Below are positions 1-8,461 of a stretch of DNA of 64,000 bases, piece by piece; position 1 is the first letter of the stretch, and each line of letters opens with the position of its first letter. Origin of the DNA: Planctomycetota bacterium (lineage in GTDB: Bacteria > Planctomycetota > UBA1135 > GCA-002686595); the NCBI GenBank assembly GCA_026692665.1, contig JAPLOF010000020.1, positions 62,001 to 126,000 of the forward strand, written 5' to 3'. A program made the position numbers and the translations under genes. Below the pieces are notes generated by a model. The model ran no database searches, was not told where the DNA came from, and was given only the letters and a program-made list of their open reading frames with translations.

Positions 1-867
1 ACCGTCCGAGGCGGCGATGGCCGCGACGACCGCCAGACCCCAGACGAAAGGAGGAACTCGTCGCGCGACGGCGGCGGCCGTGTGGGCGATGGAACGCGTG
101 GCGGTGCCTTCCTCGCCGGCCGCGAATCGCCGGGCGTGACCGAGCACCGGGATCCACTGCAGGATGTTCACCACGAAACGGAACGCGCCCGTGCCGCGCA
201 GTGCCTCCAGCGAGTGCGCGCCACCGACCAGGACTGCTTCGGCGGTCGTGGGCATGGCGATCCCCGCCCAGCGGGCGACCTCGGTCGAGCCGAGACCGAG
301 CCATGCGCCGACGAGCGGCATGAGCACGAATCCTGTGGTCCCGGCGATCAAAGTGGCAGCGACCGCCAGCAACCGCGCGCGCGGGGGCGAGGATGGATCG
401 CTCTCCTCGGCCGCGAGGACCGCGCTGATCCCGCAGCCCGTGAGGCCTACCGAGACGAGGCTCGCTTCGCGTCGCGACTCGCCTACGAAGCCCAGGGCGA
501 GGCGCACGAGGACTCCCGACGTGAACCAGTGCGCCAGGAGCAAGGCGATCCCGACGAAGCCGACGGTCCGCGCCGCCTCGACGTCGCATTGCGATCCGAG
601 CAGGACCATGCCCACGGCGAGCGGGACGTCCGTCGCTGGTCGGACGTCGCGCAGGCCGGGAGCGAGCGCGAACGCCGAACCGGCCGCGACGCCCAGGAAG
701 AGCGTCGTGGGCGGTAGCGGCAGGTTCGGCACCCAGCGGTGAAGCCACCATGCGGCGATCGAGATGGAGGCGAGCAGCGCGAGACCCGCGCTCCACCGCG
801 CGGCATCCAGTGCTGGGCTCGACGAGCGAGTTGCGCTCGCCCGAGCGACAGTCGTCGTGGTGCTCAT
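1..867 (-). CDS. YeiH/UPF0324-type membrane protein (C-terminal end cut by window)
   Basis: Polytopic inner-membrane protein; 289 codons are visible and the frame runs off base 1, so roughly the last 50 residues of a usual ~340-residue family member are missing. Hydrophobic segments start near residue 29. The best family marker is the small-residue segment LTGCGISAVLA (about 142-152), matching the GT-x-CGASAI segment of the YeiH family, and the later A-x-PTTAEAV segment matches its D-x-AQV block. The family is annotated as putative sulfate exporter, but transport is unproven. ATG 867 is the only start, because an in-frame TGA lies 21 bases upstream. I am fairly sure of the fold and unsure of the substrate. 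Confidence 0.62.
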   Translation of the reverse strand, partial: MSTTTTVARASATRSSSPALDAARWSAGLALLASISIAAWWLHRWVPNLPLPPTTLFLGVAAGSAFALAPGLRDVRPATDVPLAVGMVLLGSQCDVEAARTVGFVGIALLLAHWFTSGVLVRLALGFVGESRREASLVSVGLTGCGISAVLAAEESDPSSPPRARLLAVAATLIAGTTGFVLMPLVGAWLGLGSTEVARWAGIAMPTTAEAVLVGGAHSLEALRGTGAFRFVVNILQWIPVLGHARRFAAGEEGTATRSIAHTAAAVARRVPPFVWGLAVVAAIAASDG

Positions 868-871
868 GAGC

Positions 872-1006
872 TCACCATGGGACCGCTGTCAACCAACCCC
901 ACTTCACCGCTCCGACGATCGCGCCGGAGAGTAGGAAGGGCAGGAGGGGACGGCAGGCGAAGGCCAGGGAGTGGGCAGCGGGCATCGTGCGGTTCGTGGA
1001 GGGCAT
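872..1006 (-). CDS. possible small hydrophobic protein (44 aa) upstream of the YeiH-like gene
   Basis: A 44-residue frame whose C-terminal half is hydrophobic and could form one membrane span. Its TGA lies four bases before the ATG of the YeiH-like gene, the spacing of a translationally coupled pair. It follows the terminator hairpin at 1067-1093, so it would be the first cistron of the YeiH transcript. No clear ribosome binding site and no recognised family. It may be only an open frame in an untranslated leader. Confidence 0.25.
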   Translation of the reverse strand: MPSTNRTMPAAHSLAFACRPLLPFLLSGAIVGAVKWGWLTAVPW

Positions 1007-1064
1007 GTCGCGTCTCTTGAGTCGAAGGGGTTGGCGAAGGGACCGGGAAAGACAGGTGGAAACG

Positions 1065-1241
1065 AAGAAGGCCACCGCATGGCGGTGGCCTTCGTGGATC
1101 CAGCGGGCGCGAATCGTCGTCTAGTTCGCCATCCCCACGGACCTCGAGCGGCCACCGAGCTGGTGGTTCCACTGGAGACACATGAGGTGGCGGAAGGCGC
1201 GCATCGCTGGAAGGAGTCCGATGTCGATCGGACGATTCAGG
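1065..1241 (-). ncRNA. candidate structured non-coding RNA (~175 nt)
   Basis: No convincing protein lies here, but the minus strand shows a complete small-RNA gene: a promoter at 1248-1276, a structured body and a terminator hairpin at 1067-1093 followed by a U-rich stretch. The transcript can form a 7-bp 5' hairpin (1233-1227 with 1222-1216, 4-nt loop). A long imperfect stem pairs 1211-1205 with 1105-1099, 1201-1198 with 1111-1108, and 1192-1181 with 1139-1127 (12 bp, one bulge), leaving an asymmetric internal loop (5 versus 15 nt). A small hairpin (1166-1162 with 1156-1152) sits in the apical part. Size and a long stem with an open bubble resemble 6S RNA, but I cannot assign a family. A 27-codon frame (1121-1204) lies inside and is considered less likely. 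Confidence 0.55.
1067..1093 (-). terminator. intrinsic terminator of the small RNA
   Basis: Perfect 12-bp inverted repeat (GAAGGCCACCGC) with a 3-nt loop. On the minus strand it is followed by TTCGTTT, the U-rich tail expected of an intrinsic terminator, so it fits the small RNA read from 1241 downwards. Confidence 0.7.
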
Positions 1242-1247
1242 GGCGAA

Positions 1248-1276
1248 AGTCTAATGGTCCAGCCGTGAACCGACAA
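1248..1276 (-). promoter_or_regulatory. sigma70-like promoter of the small RNA
   Basis: On the minus strand TTGTCG (1276-1271) is followed after exactly 17 bases by TAGACT (1253-1248). Each hexamer matches four of six consensus bases. Transcription would start near 1241, just before the structured region. Confidence 0.5.
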
Positions 1277-1787
1277 GAGTGCGCGGCCACGATCTCGATC
1301 ACGGAGACCAGCGCGTCATGAGTGCCGGCTCACGACCGCTTGACGCCTTCTTCGCAGTTCGACGATCGGCGGTCCGCTCGCGCGTGATCTCCGCGCTTCG
1401 GAGCGTATCGACGTGGAACGGATCGAGACCCTGTGCACGCGGGCTCGGAGATCCTCATCGACGCGCGTGGAGTCCTGGGTCTTCTGCGCGAGCTCTTCGC
1501 GGCGAGCGCGGCCCAGGTCCCCGCAAGGCTCGAAATCAAGCGATCGGGTCCGATCGGTGTCGTGAGGCAGTACCCGCGAGCGCCCGGCGCGTCGCGTAGA
1601 CGGCGCGCTGGGGGGGCGCACGCGATCGAAGAACTCGATCACGGAGGAGGACCAGGACTCGCGCGGGCCGCCGGGCGCTCCGCGATGCTCGCAGTCGGCA
1701 TTCCCCGTGCGCACTTGGCCGGATGGCGCCTGCGGCACGAGCCGCCCATGCTGACGGAATCGCGTCCAGCACAGGAGGGCGATCCTC
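1277..1787. other. intergenic region without a supported gene
   Basis: Open frames exist on both strands, as expected at this GC content, but none has a plausible start, composition or recognisable motif. The region must hold the promoter of the beta-helix gene that begins at 1788. I see no clear hexamers, repeat or RNA in it. Confidence 0.5.
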
Positions 1788-3401
1788 GTGAAGACCAGTT
1801 CCTTTCGCAGCGTTCTTCGTGCTCTTTCCTCCTCGGGTGCCCTCGTCGTCCTGGCTGCTCACGCTCGAGCCGGAGACTGGTACGTCGACGTGGTCACCGG
1901 CTCGAACGCGAATGCGGGCACGACTGCGGCCGCGCCCTGGCGGACGATCAGCCACGCGCTGTCCGTGATCTCCACCCTGCCGAACGACGTGCAGACCGTG
2001 CACGTCGCGCCAGGCCTGTACGACGCGGCAGCCGGCGAAGCGTTCCCATGGTTCCCGGCACCGCGGACGCGCATCGTCGGCACGCTGGGCAGCGCGCAGA
2101 CGATCGTCGTGGGATCCGGATCGGCGGCGCTCCTTTCGTACGGCCCCAACGCGACGCTGCCGGTCGACGCGCAGAGCGGCGCCGACGGGCTCACGCTCCG
2201 CTCGGCCGCGACCGCGATCAGCGTGGGCGCTTCCGGCGGCAGTGCGGCGCCCGCGTTCCACGATATCCGCGTCGAGAACGCGACGGGGCCGGGCGTGCGG
2301 GTGAGCGCGTCGAGCAGCGGTCCGTTCGGCGGCGCCAGCGCGCGCGCGACGTTCGAGCGCCTCGAGGTCGTCCAGTGCAGCGTGGGCGTGGTCGTCGCGG
2401 CCCAGGGCGGGGGACTCGGGTCAGGCAACGCCAGCATCGACCTGAGCGACAGCGTCATCCGCTCCTCGGCGGGCGACGGGATCCAGTGCACCGCGGCCGG
2501 CAACGCGGGGGCCTCCGTGTCCATGCGGCGCTCGCGCGTCCTCGACAACGGCGGCAACGGCGTCTACAGCAACTCCGGCGGTGGCGTCGGGGCCGTGACG
2601 AGTTCGAGGCTGACGGCCGACGCGTGTCTCTTCGCGGGCAACGGCGGCTCTGGAATCCTCGGCGAAGGCACCGGCAGCACGTTCGGCGGCATCACCCTGA
2701 ACGACTGCACGATCGCGGACAACAGCGTGTGCGGCGTGCGCGGATCGACCAGCCAGAACGCCACCCTGTGGGACTCGATCCTGGCGCTGAATGGCGACGA
2801 TCTCGACCTGTTCTATGCGCCGACCGCGAGCTTCACGGATTGCGCGAACGGTGACCTGGCCGGGTTCCCGAACTGCATCGCGGCGGACCCTCTGTTCGTC
2901 GACAGCTCGACGCGCGACTACCGGCTGCGCTTCGGCAGCCCTTGCATCGACCGTGGCGACCCCACCGCGACGGGAAGGATCGACCTGGTCGGCCACGCGC
3001 GACCGTACGACGGGGATCTCGACACGGTCGCGGTGATGGACCTCGGCGCGCTCGAGTTCGCGCCGCTCGCGCTGGTCGGGGTGCCGCGGATCGGCACCAC
3101 GGTCTCGCTCGAGATCACGGGGCCGACGAGTGCGCCGACCACCCTGTACTCCAGCCGAACGGCGCTCGTCGTCATTCCGGCTCACACCACCTTCGGGGCC
3201 CTGTGGCTGCCGCGCAACGCGCTGGCGGTCTACAAGCAGACGTTCACCCTGCCTGGCCCGCCGAACGCGGCGCTGGTCCGGCTGACCAGCGATCCGACCT
3301 GGATCGGAAGAGCGGTCTCGTTCCAGGCGCGGATCGCCTCTGCTGCGGCGCCCGCGGGAGCGGCGTTCAGCAACCCCGTGACGTTCACGCTCCTGCCGTA
3401 G
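1788..3401 (+). CDS. secreted parallel beta-helix protein (DUF1565-like)
   Basis: A 537-residue exported protein. A signal peptide ends near ARA (about residues 25-29). The mature start WYVDVVTGSNANAGT with APWRTI is the DUF1565 signature, followed by right-handed beta-helix repeats rich in G, N and S (about 100-400, for example DNGGNGVYSNS and GNGGSGILGEG). An ADPLFVD and SPCIDRGDP block closes the helix, as in choice-of-anchor beta-helix proteins. A C-terminal beta-sandwich of about 110 residues (from VGVPRIGTT) is a likely surface-sorting module. The start is GTG with GGAGG about nine bases upstream. Such proteins often bind or cleave polysaccharides, but no catalytic residues can be named. 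Confidence 0.8.
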   Translation: MKTSSFRSVLRALSSSGALVVLAAHARAGDWYVDVVTGSNANAGTTAAAPWRTISHALSVISTLPNDVQTVHVAPGLYDAAAGEAFPWFPAPRTRIVGTLGSAQTIVVGSGSAALLSYGPNATLPVDAQSGADGLTLRSAATAISVGASGGSAAPAFHDIRVENATGPGVRVSASSSGPFGGASARATFERLEVVQCSVGVVVAAQGGGLGSGNASIDLSDSVIRSSAGDGIQCTAAGNAGASVSMRRSRVLDNGGNGVYSNSGGGVGAVTSSRLTADACLFAGNGGSGILGEGTGSTFGGITLNDCTIADNSVCGVRGSTSQNATLWDSILALNGDDLDLFYAPTASFTDCANGDLAGFPNCIAADPLFVDSSTRDYRLRFGSPCIDRGDPTATGRIDLVGHARPYDGDLDTVAVMDLGALEFAPLALVGVPRIGTTVSLEITGPTSAPTTLYSSRTALVVIPAHTTFGALWLPRNALAVYKQTFTLPGPPNAALVRLTSDPTWIGRAVSFQARIASAAAPAGAAFSNPVTFTLLP

Positions 3402-3421
3402 GCGATCGTCCGAGCGACAGG

Positions 3422-3441
3422 CGCGGCAAGGGCGTGCCGCG
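3422..3441. terminator. hairpin between convergent genes
   Basis: CGCGGCA, a 6-nt loop, then TGCCGCG: a 7-bp stem between the stops of the beta-helix gene and the convergent barrel gene. There is no T-run. Confidence 0.4.
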
Positions 3442-3449
3442 TCCGTGCC

Positions 3450-4214
3450 TCAGAACGCGTAGCGCAGCGACACAACCGCCTCGTGGATCCAGGCGAAGGT
3501 GTAGACCTCGTCGTTGTCCGAGCCGCCCTCGATGGTGCGGTAGCCGAAGCCCAGCTCGAGGTCCTGGCCGATGCGCCAGTACCCCTTGAGGGCCGCGTCG
3601 ACGGCGCGGCCCTGCGGCGCCGCCGCCCCGTCGACATCGAGCGCGATGCGCCAGTCGGGGGCAAGCCGCCAGGTGCCCGCGATGTTCAGCAGCGGCACGA
3701 CGCCGGTGTTGGACTTGGATCCGGAGACGCCGTCCTGCTCCATCGCGATCTCGGCGTCGCGCACGAACGCGGTCAAGCCCAAGCGCCATTCCCAGTCCTC
3801 GCCGCGCCAGACCTGATAGCGGTACGTCAGCCGGTAGGAGTCGAATCGATACGTCGCGTGCGTGCTCGCGCCCGCGGCGAAGGACGCGCCGGCGAAGTCG
3901 ACGGGCGCGCCGAGCGTGCCGTCGCCGGAGAACTCGAGCGGCGCGATGACGGCCTTCAGCTCGTGCCGCTCGGCCGGCTGCCAGGTCATCTCGATCCGCC
4001 CGACCGGGAAGGGGCCGTCGCCGATCACGTCGTCGAGCGCGAAGCGCGTGCCCGTGTAGCCGGGGATCGCGACGTCGTTGCGAGACTGCCAGGCGGCGCC
4101 GCCCTCCACTTCGAGGGCGAACTTCCGCGGCTCTCCTCCCGTGGACTGGCAAGCCGAGGCGAGCAGGACGATCGGCGCGAGGATGGAGCGCACGCGCGCG
4201 GGGCTGCGACTCAT
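3450..4214 (-). CDS. outer-membrane beta-barrel lipoprotein, unknown function
   Basis: 254 residues with a lipoprotein signal peptide (lipobox LASAC, Cys near residue 22). The rest is a series of amphipathic strands with alternating aromatic residues, ending in LRYAF, a terminal Phe typical of barrels inserted by the Bam machinery. No enzymatic motif. It starts inside the end of the upstream lipoprotein gene (4-base ATGA overlap), so the two are co-translated. The frame is open far upstream, but the start with a signal peptide at 4214 is clearly preferred. Confidence 0.75.
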   Translation of the reverse strand: MSRSPARVRSILAPIVLLASACQSTGGEPRKFALEVEGGAAWQSRNDVAIPGYTGTRFALDDVIGDGPFPVGRIEMTWQPAERHELKAVIAPLEFSGDGTLGAPVDFAGASFAAGASTHATYRFDSYRLTYRYQVWRGEDWEWRLGLTAFVRDAEIAMEQDGVSGSKSNTGVVPLLNIAGTWRLAPDWRIALDVDGAAAPQGRAVDAALKGYWRIGQDLELGFGYRTIEGGSDNDEVYTFAWIHEAVVSLRYAF

Positions 4215-4501
4215 CGGCTGGATCCCTGCGCGGATGAGCCGCGGGGCAAGTCGCCTCTCAGATCGTGGACCAGATTGAGCACCATGTTGTCGATCAGGGC
4301 CGACTTCCGCTCCATCGGATCGTAGGAGAAGGACCAGGGCAGCACGAACCAGTGCAGCAAGGTGGTGATGCTCTCCTCGTGATCGGAGAGCGAATGCTGC
4401 GGCAATTCGCCCTCGGAGAAGCTCGCGCAACCCGCGCACGCGATCCAGGCGAGGCTGAGGAGCAGGACCTGGAGTCCGCGTACCAGCGCGGGGCTGTTCA
4501 T
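4211..4501 (-). CDS. small lipoprotein, first gene of a two-gene operon
   Basis: 96 residues. The signal peptide has a hydrophobic core (VLLLSLAWIACAG) and a lipobox Cys near residue 25. The mature part is short and has a hydrophobic patch around LLHWFVLPWSF. No family recognised. It overlaps the downstream barrel gene by four bases, so it may be an accessory or periplasmic partner of that barrel. Confidence 0.65.
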   Translation of the reverse strand: MNSPALVRGLQVLLLSLAWIACAGCASFSEGELPQHSLSDHEESITTLLHWFVLPWSFSYDPMERKSALIDNMVLNLVHDLRGDLPRGSSAQGSSR

Positions 4502-4804
4502 CCGTTCCAGCGGTCCGCCGCGCGTCCGGGCGACAACGGTCCCGGCGCTCTGCGCGCGAGGAACGCTCGTTGCGCCCGCGCGCCGCCGGCGCCAAGACTC
4601 CTAGAGCGTAGCACCGCGGCGTGTACGTCGATCGGCGAGGAACTCGCCCGAGCCGTGCGTACTTCGTCCAGGGCCGCGCGGTGCGACCCGCCCACGTCGC
4701 CGCCTCGCGGGCTGGCGCGTCGTGCCCTGCGGCCGCTATCGTGCCGCCTCGCACGGTCGTCTGGGTAGAGCGCGCGGTTCGCCGCGCCAGCGGAATCAGG
4801 AAGC
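4502..4804. other. divergent intergenic region (promoters expected)
   Basis: 303 bases between the starts of a minus-strand lipoprotein operon and a plus-strand membrane protein. It must carry both promoters, but I cannot pick out convincing hexamers. No small gene or repeat seen. Confidence 0.45.
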
Positions 4805-5071
4805 ATGAACTGGAACAAGGTCGGCCGTTGGGTGCTGCTCGCCTGCAGTCTCGTGCTCGGCACCTTCGCCGGGCTCTGCGGGTTCTGGATCTTCGAGTCC
4901 AAGGTCCCCGCCGCCATGCAGACCGCGTTGCTGGCCACGGAAGCGCGGATCTACTACCTGATCTCGGGCCTGGTGCTCGGCTTCGCGATCTTCGCGCTGG
5001 CGATGCTGGGAGTCTGGATCGCGGGTCAGTCGGCGTCGGCCAAGGTCCGCCGGGAACTCTCGCCGAAGTGA
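4805..5071 (+). CDS. small membrane protein with two transmembrane segments
   Basis: 88 residues. One hydrophobic span lies at about 8-30 (WVLLACSLVLGTFAGLCGFW) and a second at about 50-72 (LISGLVLGFAIFALAMLGVW), joined by a short loop and followed by a basic tail. No recognised family. It stands alone, divergent from the lipoprotein operon and convergent with the MscS gene. Confidence 0.6.
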   Translation: MNWNKVGRWVLLACSLVLGTFAGLCGFWIFESKVPAAMQTALLATEARIYYLISGLVLGFAIFALAMLGVWIAGQSASAKVRRELSPK

Positions 5072-5093
5072 TCCACCCGCCGAGGCGATCTCC

Positions 5094-5119
5094 CGCCGCG
5101 CCACGACGAGGGCGCGGCG
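5094..5119. terminator. hairpin between convergent genes
   Basis: CGCCGCGCC, an 8-nt loop, then GGCGCGGCG: a 9-bp GC stem between the stop of the small membrane protein and that of the MscS channel. No T-run. Confidence 0.45.
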
Positions 5120-5125
5120 TCGCAC

Positions 5126-6847
5126 TCAGCGTGCCGACGGTCCCTTCGGCTCGGCGGAGCCGCCCTGAGCGTCGGCGCGGGCCGTCACGTCGCGCCAATG
5201 CTCCTTCGGCACGTAGATCTTCTCACCCGGCTGCGCCATGAAGTGCGGCGACATGATCTGGACTCCATGCTCGTTGAAGGCGTCCTGGATGTGCGCGTGC
5301 AGCTCCGAGAGCATCTCGACGCGCTCGCTGGGCCGGTCCAGGTGCACGCGCAGTTCGTACTCGACGTAGAAGTCGGAGAGCGCGCGCTGGAGCACGAAGG
5401 GAGCCCGATCCTTGCGCAGCGCGGAGGTCTTCGCCGCGGCCGACGTCAGGAGCGCGTGGACCTGCCGCCAGGGCGTGTCGTAGCCGATGGTCACGGTGGT
5501 CGAGACGATCGAGCCCTGTTCCTGCGCGAGGCGCGTGTAGTTCGTCACGCGATCGCCGACCACGACCGCGTTCGGGATCGTGACCTCTTCGCGCTTGCGC
5601 GTGACGAGCTTCGTGGAGAGGACGCCGATCACGGTGACGGATCCCTCGACTTCGCCGATGCGCACCCAGTCGCCCGGCTTGAGCGCGCGCGAGTAGACCA
5701 GCACGAACCCGCTCATCACGTGGTTGACGAGGCCCGACGAGCCCAGGGTGATCATCAGGCCGGCGAAGACGCTGATGCCCTTGAACGCGTCGCTGTTCGA
5801 GCCCGGGACGTAGGGGTAGGCCACGATGATCGTGAGCAGCCACAGCAGTGCGATGACGATGCGGCGCGTGGCCTTGGCGGACTCGGGCTCCAACCACGTG
5901 ACCAGCACGCTGCCTTCCTCGACGCGTCGGAAGAAGGAGTTCACGACCCCGGCGACCAGGCGCGCCAGGACGAAGATCAGGAGGACCGTGAAGAGCTTCG
6001 GGACGGCGCCCAGGACGAGTTCACCGAGGAGGCTGAGCTCTTCGTGCAGGAAGGCTCCGAGACCCCGCCCCCACGGTTCCGTGTAGGGGAACTGCACGAA
6101 GACGAAGGTCAGCCACAGATACGCCGCGATCACGACGACGCCGAACGCCGTCAGCCTCGCCAGCCCGCGCTGCGCCGCGAAGAAGTACTGGGCGACGTCC
6201 ACGCCGAGCAGCACCCACCTGCGCTGCGAGAGGCGGCCCTCCAGCCGAGCCAACGCCTTGCGACGGCCGCGCACCGCGAGCCACACGGCGGCGGAAAAGG
6301 CGAGGGTCGCGGCGAGCGACAGTCCGACCGCCCGCAGGATCTCGGGCACGGTGCGCAGCTCGACCTGCGCGCGCAGGACTCCGCGCAGCTGCTCGGCCGC
6401 TTCGTCGGCGTACTGCTGGAGCGTCAGCCCCGAGTCGGGATCGACGTCCTGGGGCAGGATGCCGACGATCATCCGCGAGTCCACCGTGAGGAACACGCCG
6501 CTCAGCTCGTTGAGTTGGCCTGGCGCGACCGCGACCGTGCCGCGCAGGGCTGCGGTCGGCAGGTCTTCGATCCGCCTCTCTGCGTTCCGGACGCGAATCG
6601 ACGGATCGACCTCGTCCACCTTCGCGCGCAGCGTGACGACGGGGCGATTCCAGACCGTGAGCGTCGCCGGCTCGCCGACGCGCACCGCATGCACCGCCGG
6701 GGTCGGCTGGGTCTGGCCCAGCGCCGCCAGGGCGAGCAGGGCGAGGGCCATCAGCGCACCCGTGGCACGCCGAACGCGGGCCGCGAAACCGCGCTTGCTG
6801 GCGCGCGGGATCCGGCCGGGTCGTCCAGGATCGACGACTGCGCGCAT
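5126..6847 (-). CDS. MscS-family mechanosensitive channel
   Basis: 573 residues, larger than E. coli MscS (286), so a member with an extra N-terminal periplasmic part. An N-terminal hydrophobic segment (about 28-46) is followed by a soluble region (about 47-165), several membrane spans (about 170-350) and a pore helix rich in Gly and Ala (FAGLMITLGSSGLVNHVMSG, about 360-380). The MscS beta domain follows (KPGDWVRIGEVEGSV, then TIPNAVVVGDRVTNYT). The family releases solutes on osmotic downshock. It lies seven bases downstream of a lipoprotein gene and is probably co-transcribed with it. MscL is encoded at 16684-17085. Confidence 0.9.
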   Translation of the reverse strand: MRAVVDPGRPGRIPRASKRGFAARVRRATGALMALALLALAALGQTQPTPAVHAVRVGEPATLTVWNRPVVTLRAKVDEVDPSIRVRNAERRIEDLPTAALRGTVAVAPGQLNELSGVFLTVDSRMIVGILPQDVDPDSGLTLQQYADEAAEQLRGVLRAQVELRTVPEILRAVGLSLAATLAFSAAVWLAVRGRRKALARLEGRLSQRRWVLLGVDVAQYFFAAQRGLARLTAFGVVVIAAYLWLTFVFVQFPYTEPWGRGLGAFLHEELSLLGELVLGAVPKLFTVLLIFVLARLVAGVVNSFFRRVEEGSVLVTWLEPESAKATRRIVIALLWLLTIIVAYPYVPGSNSDAFKGISVFAGLMITLGSSGLVNHVMSGFVLVYSRALKPGDWVRIGEVEGSVTVIGVLSTKLVTRKREEVTIPNAVVVGDRVTNYTRLAQEQGSIVSTTVTIGYDTPWRQVHALLTSAAAKTSALRKDRAPFVLQRALSDFYVEYELRVHLDRPSERVEMLSELHAHIQDAFNEHGVQIMSPHFMAQPGEKIYVPKEHWRDVTARADAQGGSAEPKGPSAR

Positions 6848-6853
6848 GCTCGA

Positions 6854-7312
6854 CTACTTGCTGGTCGCGGCCGGCTTGCGCTTCGCCAGCGCGGCGCGGC
6901 CTTCGGGCTCCTCCACGCGCACGACCGTCGGGTGGCGCGTGTCGCGCTCGACGGTGATGCCCAGGAACACCGTGCCGCCCGGCATCGCCGGCAGCTCGCA
7001 GAAGCCCTCGACCGCGTCCTGGTCGAAGCCCAGGCCCTCGTAGATGAAGCGGCCGACGCCCTGCTTCGCCGGGCGGTCCCAGCACAGGTACTCGCCCTCG
7101 TGCAGGACGCCGACTTCGCGGTCGTTGTCGAACACGCGCACGTTGCGCCACGAGCCGGCGACCTGATCGCGACGGCCCACGTAGATGCGGGTCGAGTCGG
7201 CGCGCACCGCGGAACTCTCCACGGGCATCGGCACCTTCTGGTGCGAGGAGCTGGCGCAAGCGGAGAGGACGGCGAGGAGTGCCGTGGCGAGAGCGATCGA
7301 GGGGCGCATCAT
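6854..7312 (-). CDS. lipoprotein of unknown function
   Basis: 152 residues with a clear lipoprotein signal (TALLAVLSAC, Cys near 19). The mature part resembles a compact beta domain: a strand with IYVGRRDQVAG, then an EYLCWDRP segment and FLGITVERDTRHPTVVRVEE. This may be a DUF2846-like fold, which I cannot confirm. The stop is directly followed by the MscS start. The start is ATG ATG at 7312; the longer open frame upstream has no signal peptide. Confidence 0.65.
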   Translation of the reverse strand: MMRPSIALATALLAVLSACASSSHQKVPMPVESSAVRADSTRIYVGRRDQVAGSWRNVRVFDNDREVGVLHEGEYLCWDRPAKQGVGRFIYEGLGFDQDAVEGFCELPAMPGGTVFLGITVERDTRHPTVVRVEEPEGRAALAKRKPAATSK

Positions 7313-7472
7313 GGGGAGTCGGGTGGGGGCTCGGGGGGCCGCGCTGGGTGCACGGCGAGGGGAATGTACCGAATGGCGGGCCCGGCGCGGACGACCAGGC
7401 GCGACCGGCCGAACCGTACGCACGCTCCCGCGATCGGCGGGAGGCGCGGACGAGAGCGGCCACCCGCTTCGA

Positions 7473-8459
7473 CTACCAGCGCCACCAGCCCTGGCTGGAC
7501 GCTTCCTCGATGCGCGCGCGTGCCGCGAGGGCCGATGCGTTCTTCGGGTCGAGCGCCAGGGCCGCGTTCACTTCCTTCAGCGCGCCGCGGTAGTCCGACT
7601 TGACCGTCTCGAGGCTGGCCATGTGCAGGTGCACCTCGACCATCTGCCCGATGACGACGGTGCGGTAGCTCGCCGTGCTCTCGCGCGTCTGCGGGTCGTC
7701 GTACTTCTTCTCGAGGTCGTCGATGAGGCCCATCACCGCCTTGCCGTCCGTGAGCGCGCCGTTGAAGAGCCCCTTGGCCAGGCTGTCGCCGCGCGCCTGC
7801 AGTCCCTTCTTGGTCTTGTCGACCATCTCGGCGTACTGCTTCTTGCCCTTCTCGATGTCGCGCTTCAGCGCGTCGGAGGCCTTCTTGTCCGCCGCCGCCA
7901 TCTTCTCGCTGCGTGTCTTCGCGTAGTGATTCTCGAGCGCTGCGGCGGCTTCCTTCGCCTCGGGCTCGTCCGGCAGCTTCTCGATCAGCACGGTCAGCCA
8001 CTTCTCGGCGTCCGCGAAGTCGCCCTTCGCGACCGCCGCGCGCGCGTTCTTCATGCACTCTTCGGCGGCCATGCGCTTCAGCTTCGTCATCTCCGTGTCG
8101 ACCGTGGCCTTCAGCGTCGGGTCGAGCTTCGCCGCGATGCCGTAGCGACGTACGGCGTGCGAGTAGAGCCCCGCGTCGCGCGCGAAGTTCGCGACCTGGA
8201 GCTGCTTGCCGGCGTCGTCCGGCGGGACGAGGCTGGCGTTCACCAGGTAGCTCGAGCGCGCGTCGAGCTGGTCGATGCGGTACTGCTCGTCCTTGCCGGC
8301 ATCCGTCGTGACGTAGAGCGTCTTCGCGGTCGCGTCGTAACGGGAGACCTTGCCCGTGACCGTCGTGCCGTTCTTGAGCTTCAGCGTCGCGGCGCCGGCC
8401 GGCAGGGCGAGCAGCGCGAGGGCCACGACGAACGCGGCGGAGCGGAGTGTGGAGCGCAT
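7473..8459 (-). CDS. secreted SH3/Sm-like plus TPR-like helical protein
   Basis: 328 residues. A signal peptide ends near AGA-A (about residue 23). A short beta segment follows (LKLKNGTTVTGKVSRY and LYVTTDAGKDEQY), the pattern seen at the start of many planctomycete periplasmic proteins. The rest is alpha-helical and charged, with TPR-like units (AVAKGDFADAEKWL; YRGALKEVNAALALDPKN) and a Lys/Glu-rich coiled segment around 175-235. It ends in GWWRW. Probably a periplasmic scaffold; no enzymatic motif. Its start is two bases after the stop of the Cys-rich lipoprotein, so they form an operon. Confidence 0.7.
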   Translation of the reverse strand: MRSTLRSAAFVVALALLALPAGAATLKLKNGTTVTGKVSRYDATAKTLYVTTDAGKDEQYRIDQLDARSSYLVNASLVPPDDAGKQLQVANFARDAGLYSHAVRRYGIAAKLDPTLKATVDTEMTKLKRMAAEECMKNARAAVAKGDFADAEKWLTVLIEKLPDEPEAKEAAAALENHYAKTRSEKMAAADKKASDALKRDIEKGKKQYAEMVDKTKKGLQARGDSLAKGLFNGALTDGKAVMGLIDDLEKKYDDPQTRESTASYRTVVIGQMVEVHLHMASLETVKSDYRGALKEVNAALALDPKNASALAARARIEEASSQGWWRW

Positions 8460-8461
8460 GG

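Noticed and set aside
1121-1204. 27-codon open frame inside the structured RNA
   Set aside because: No ribosome binding site, and it spans both sides of the main stem; the RNA structure explains the region better.
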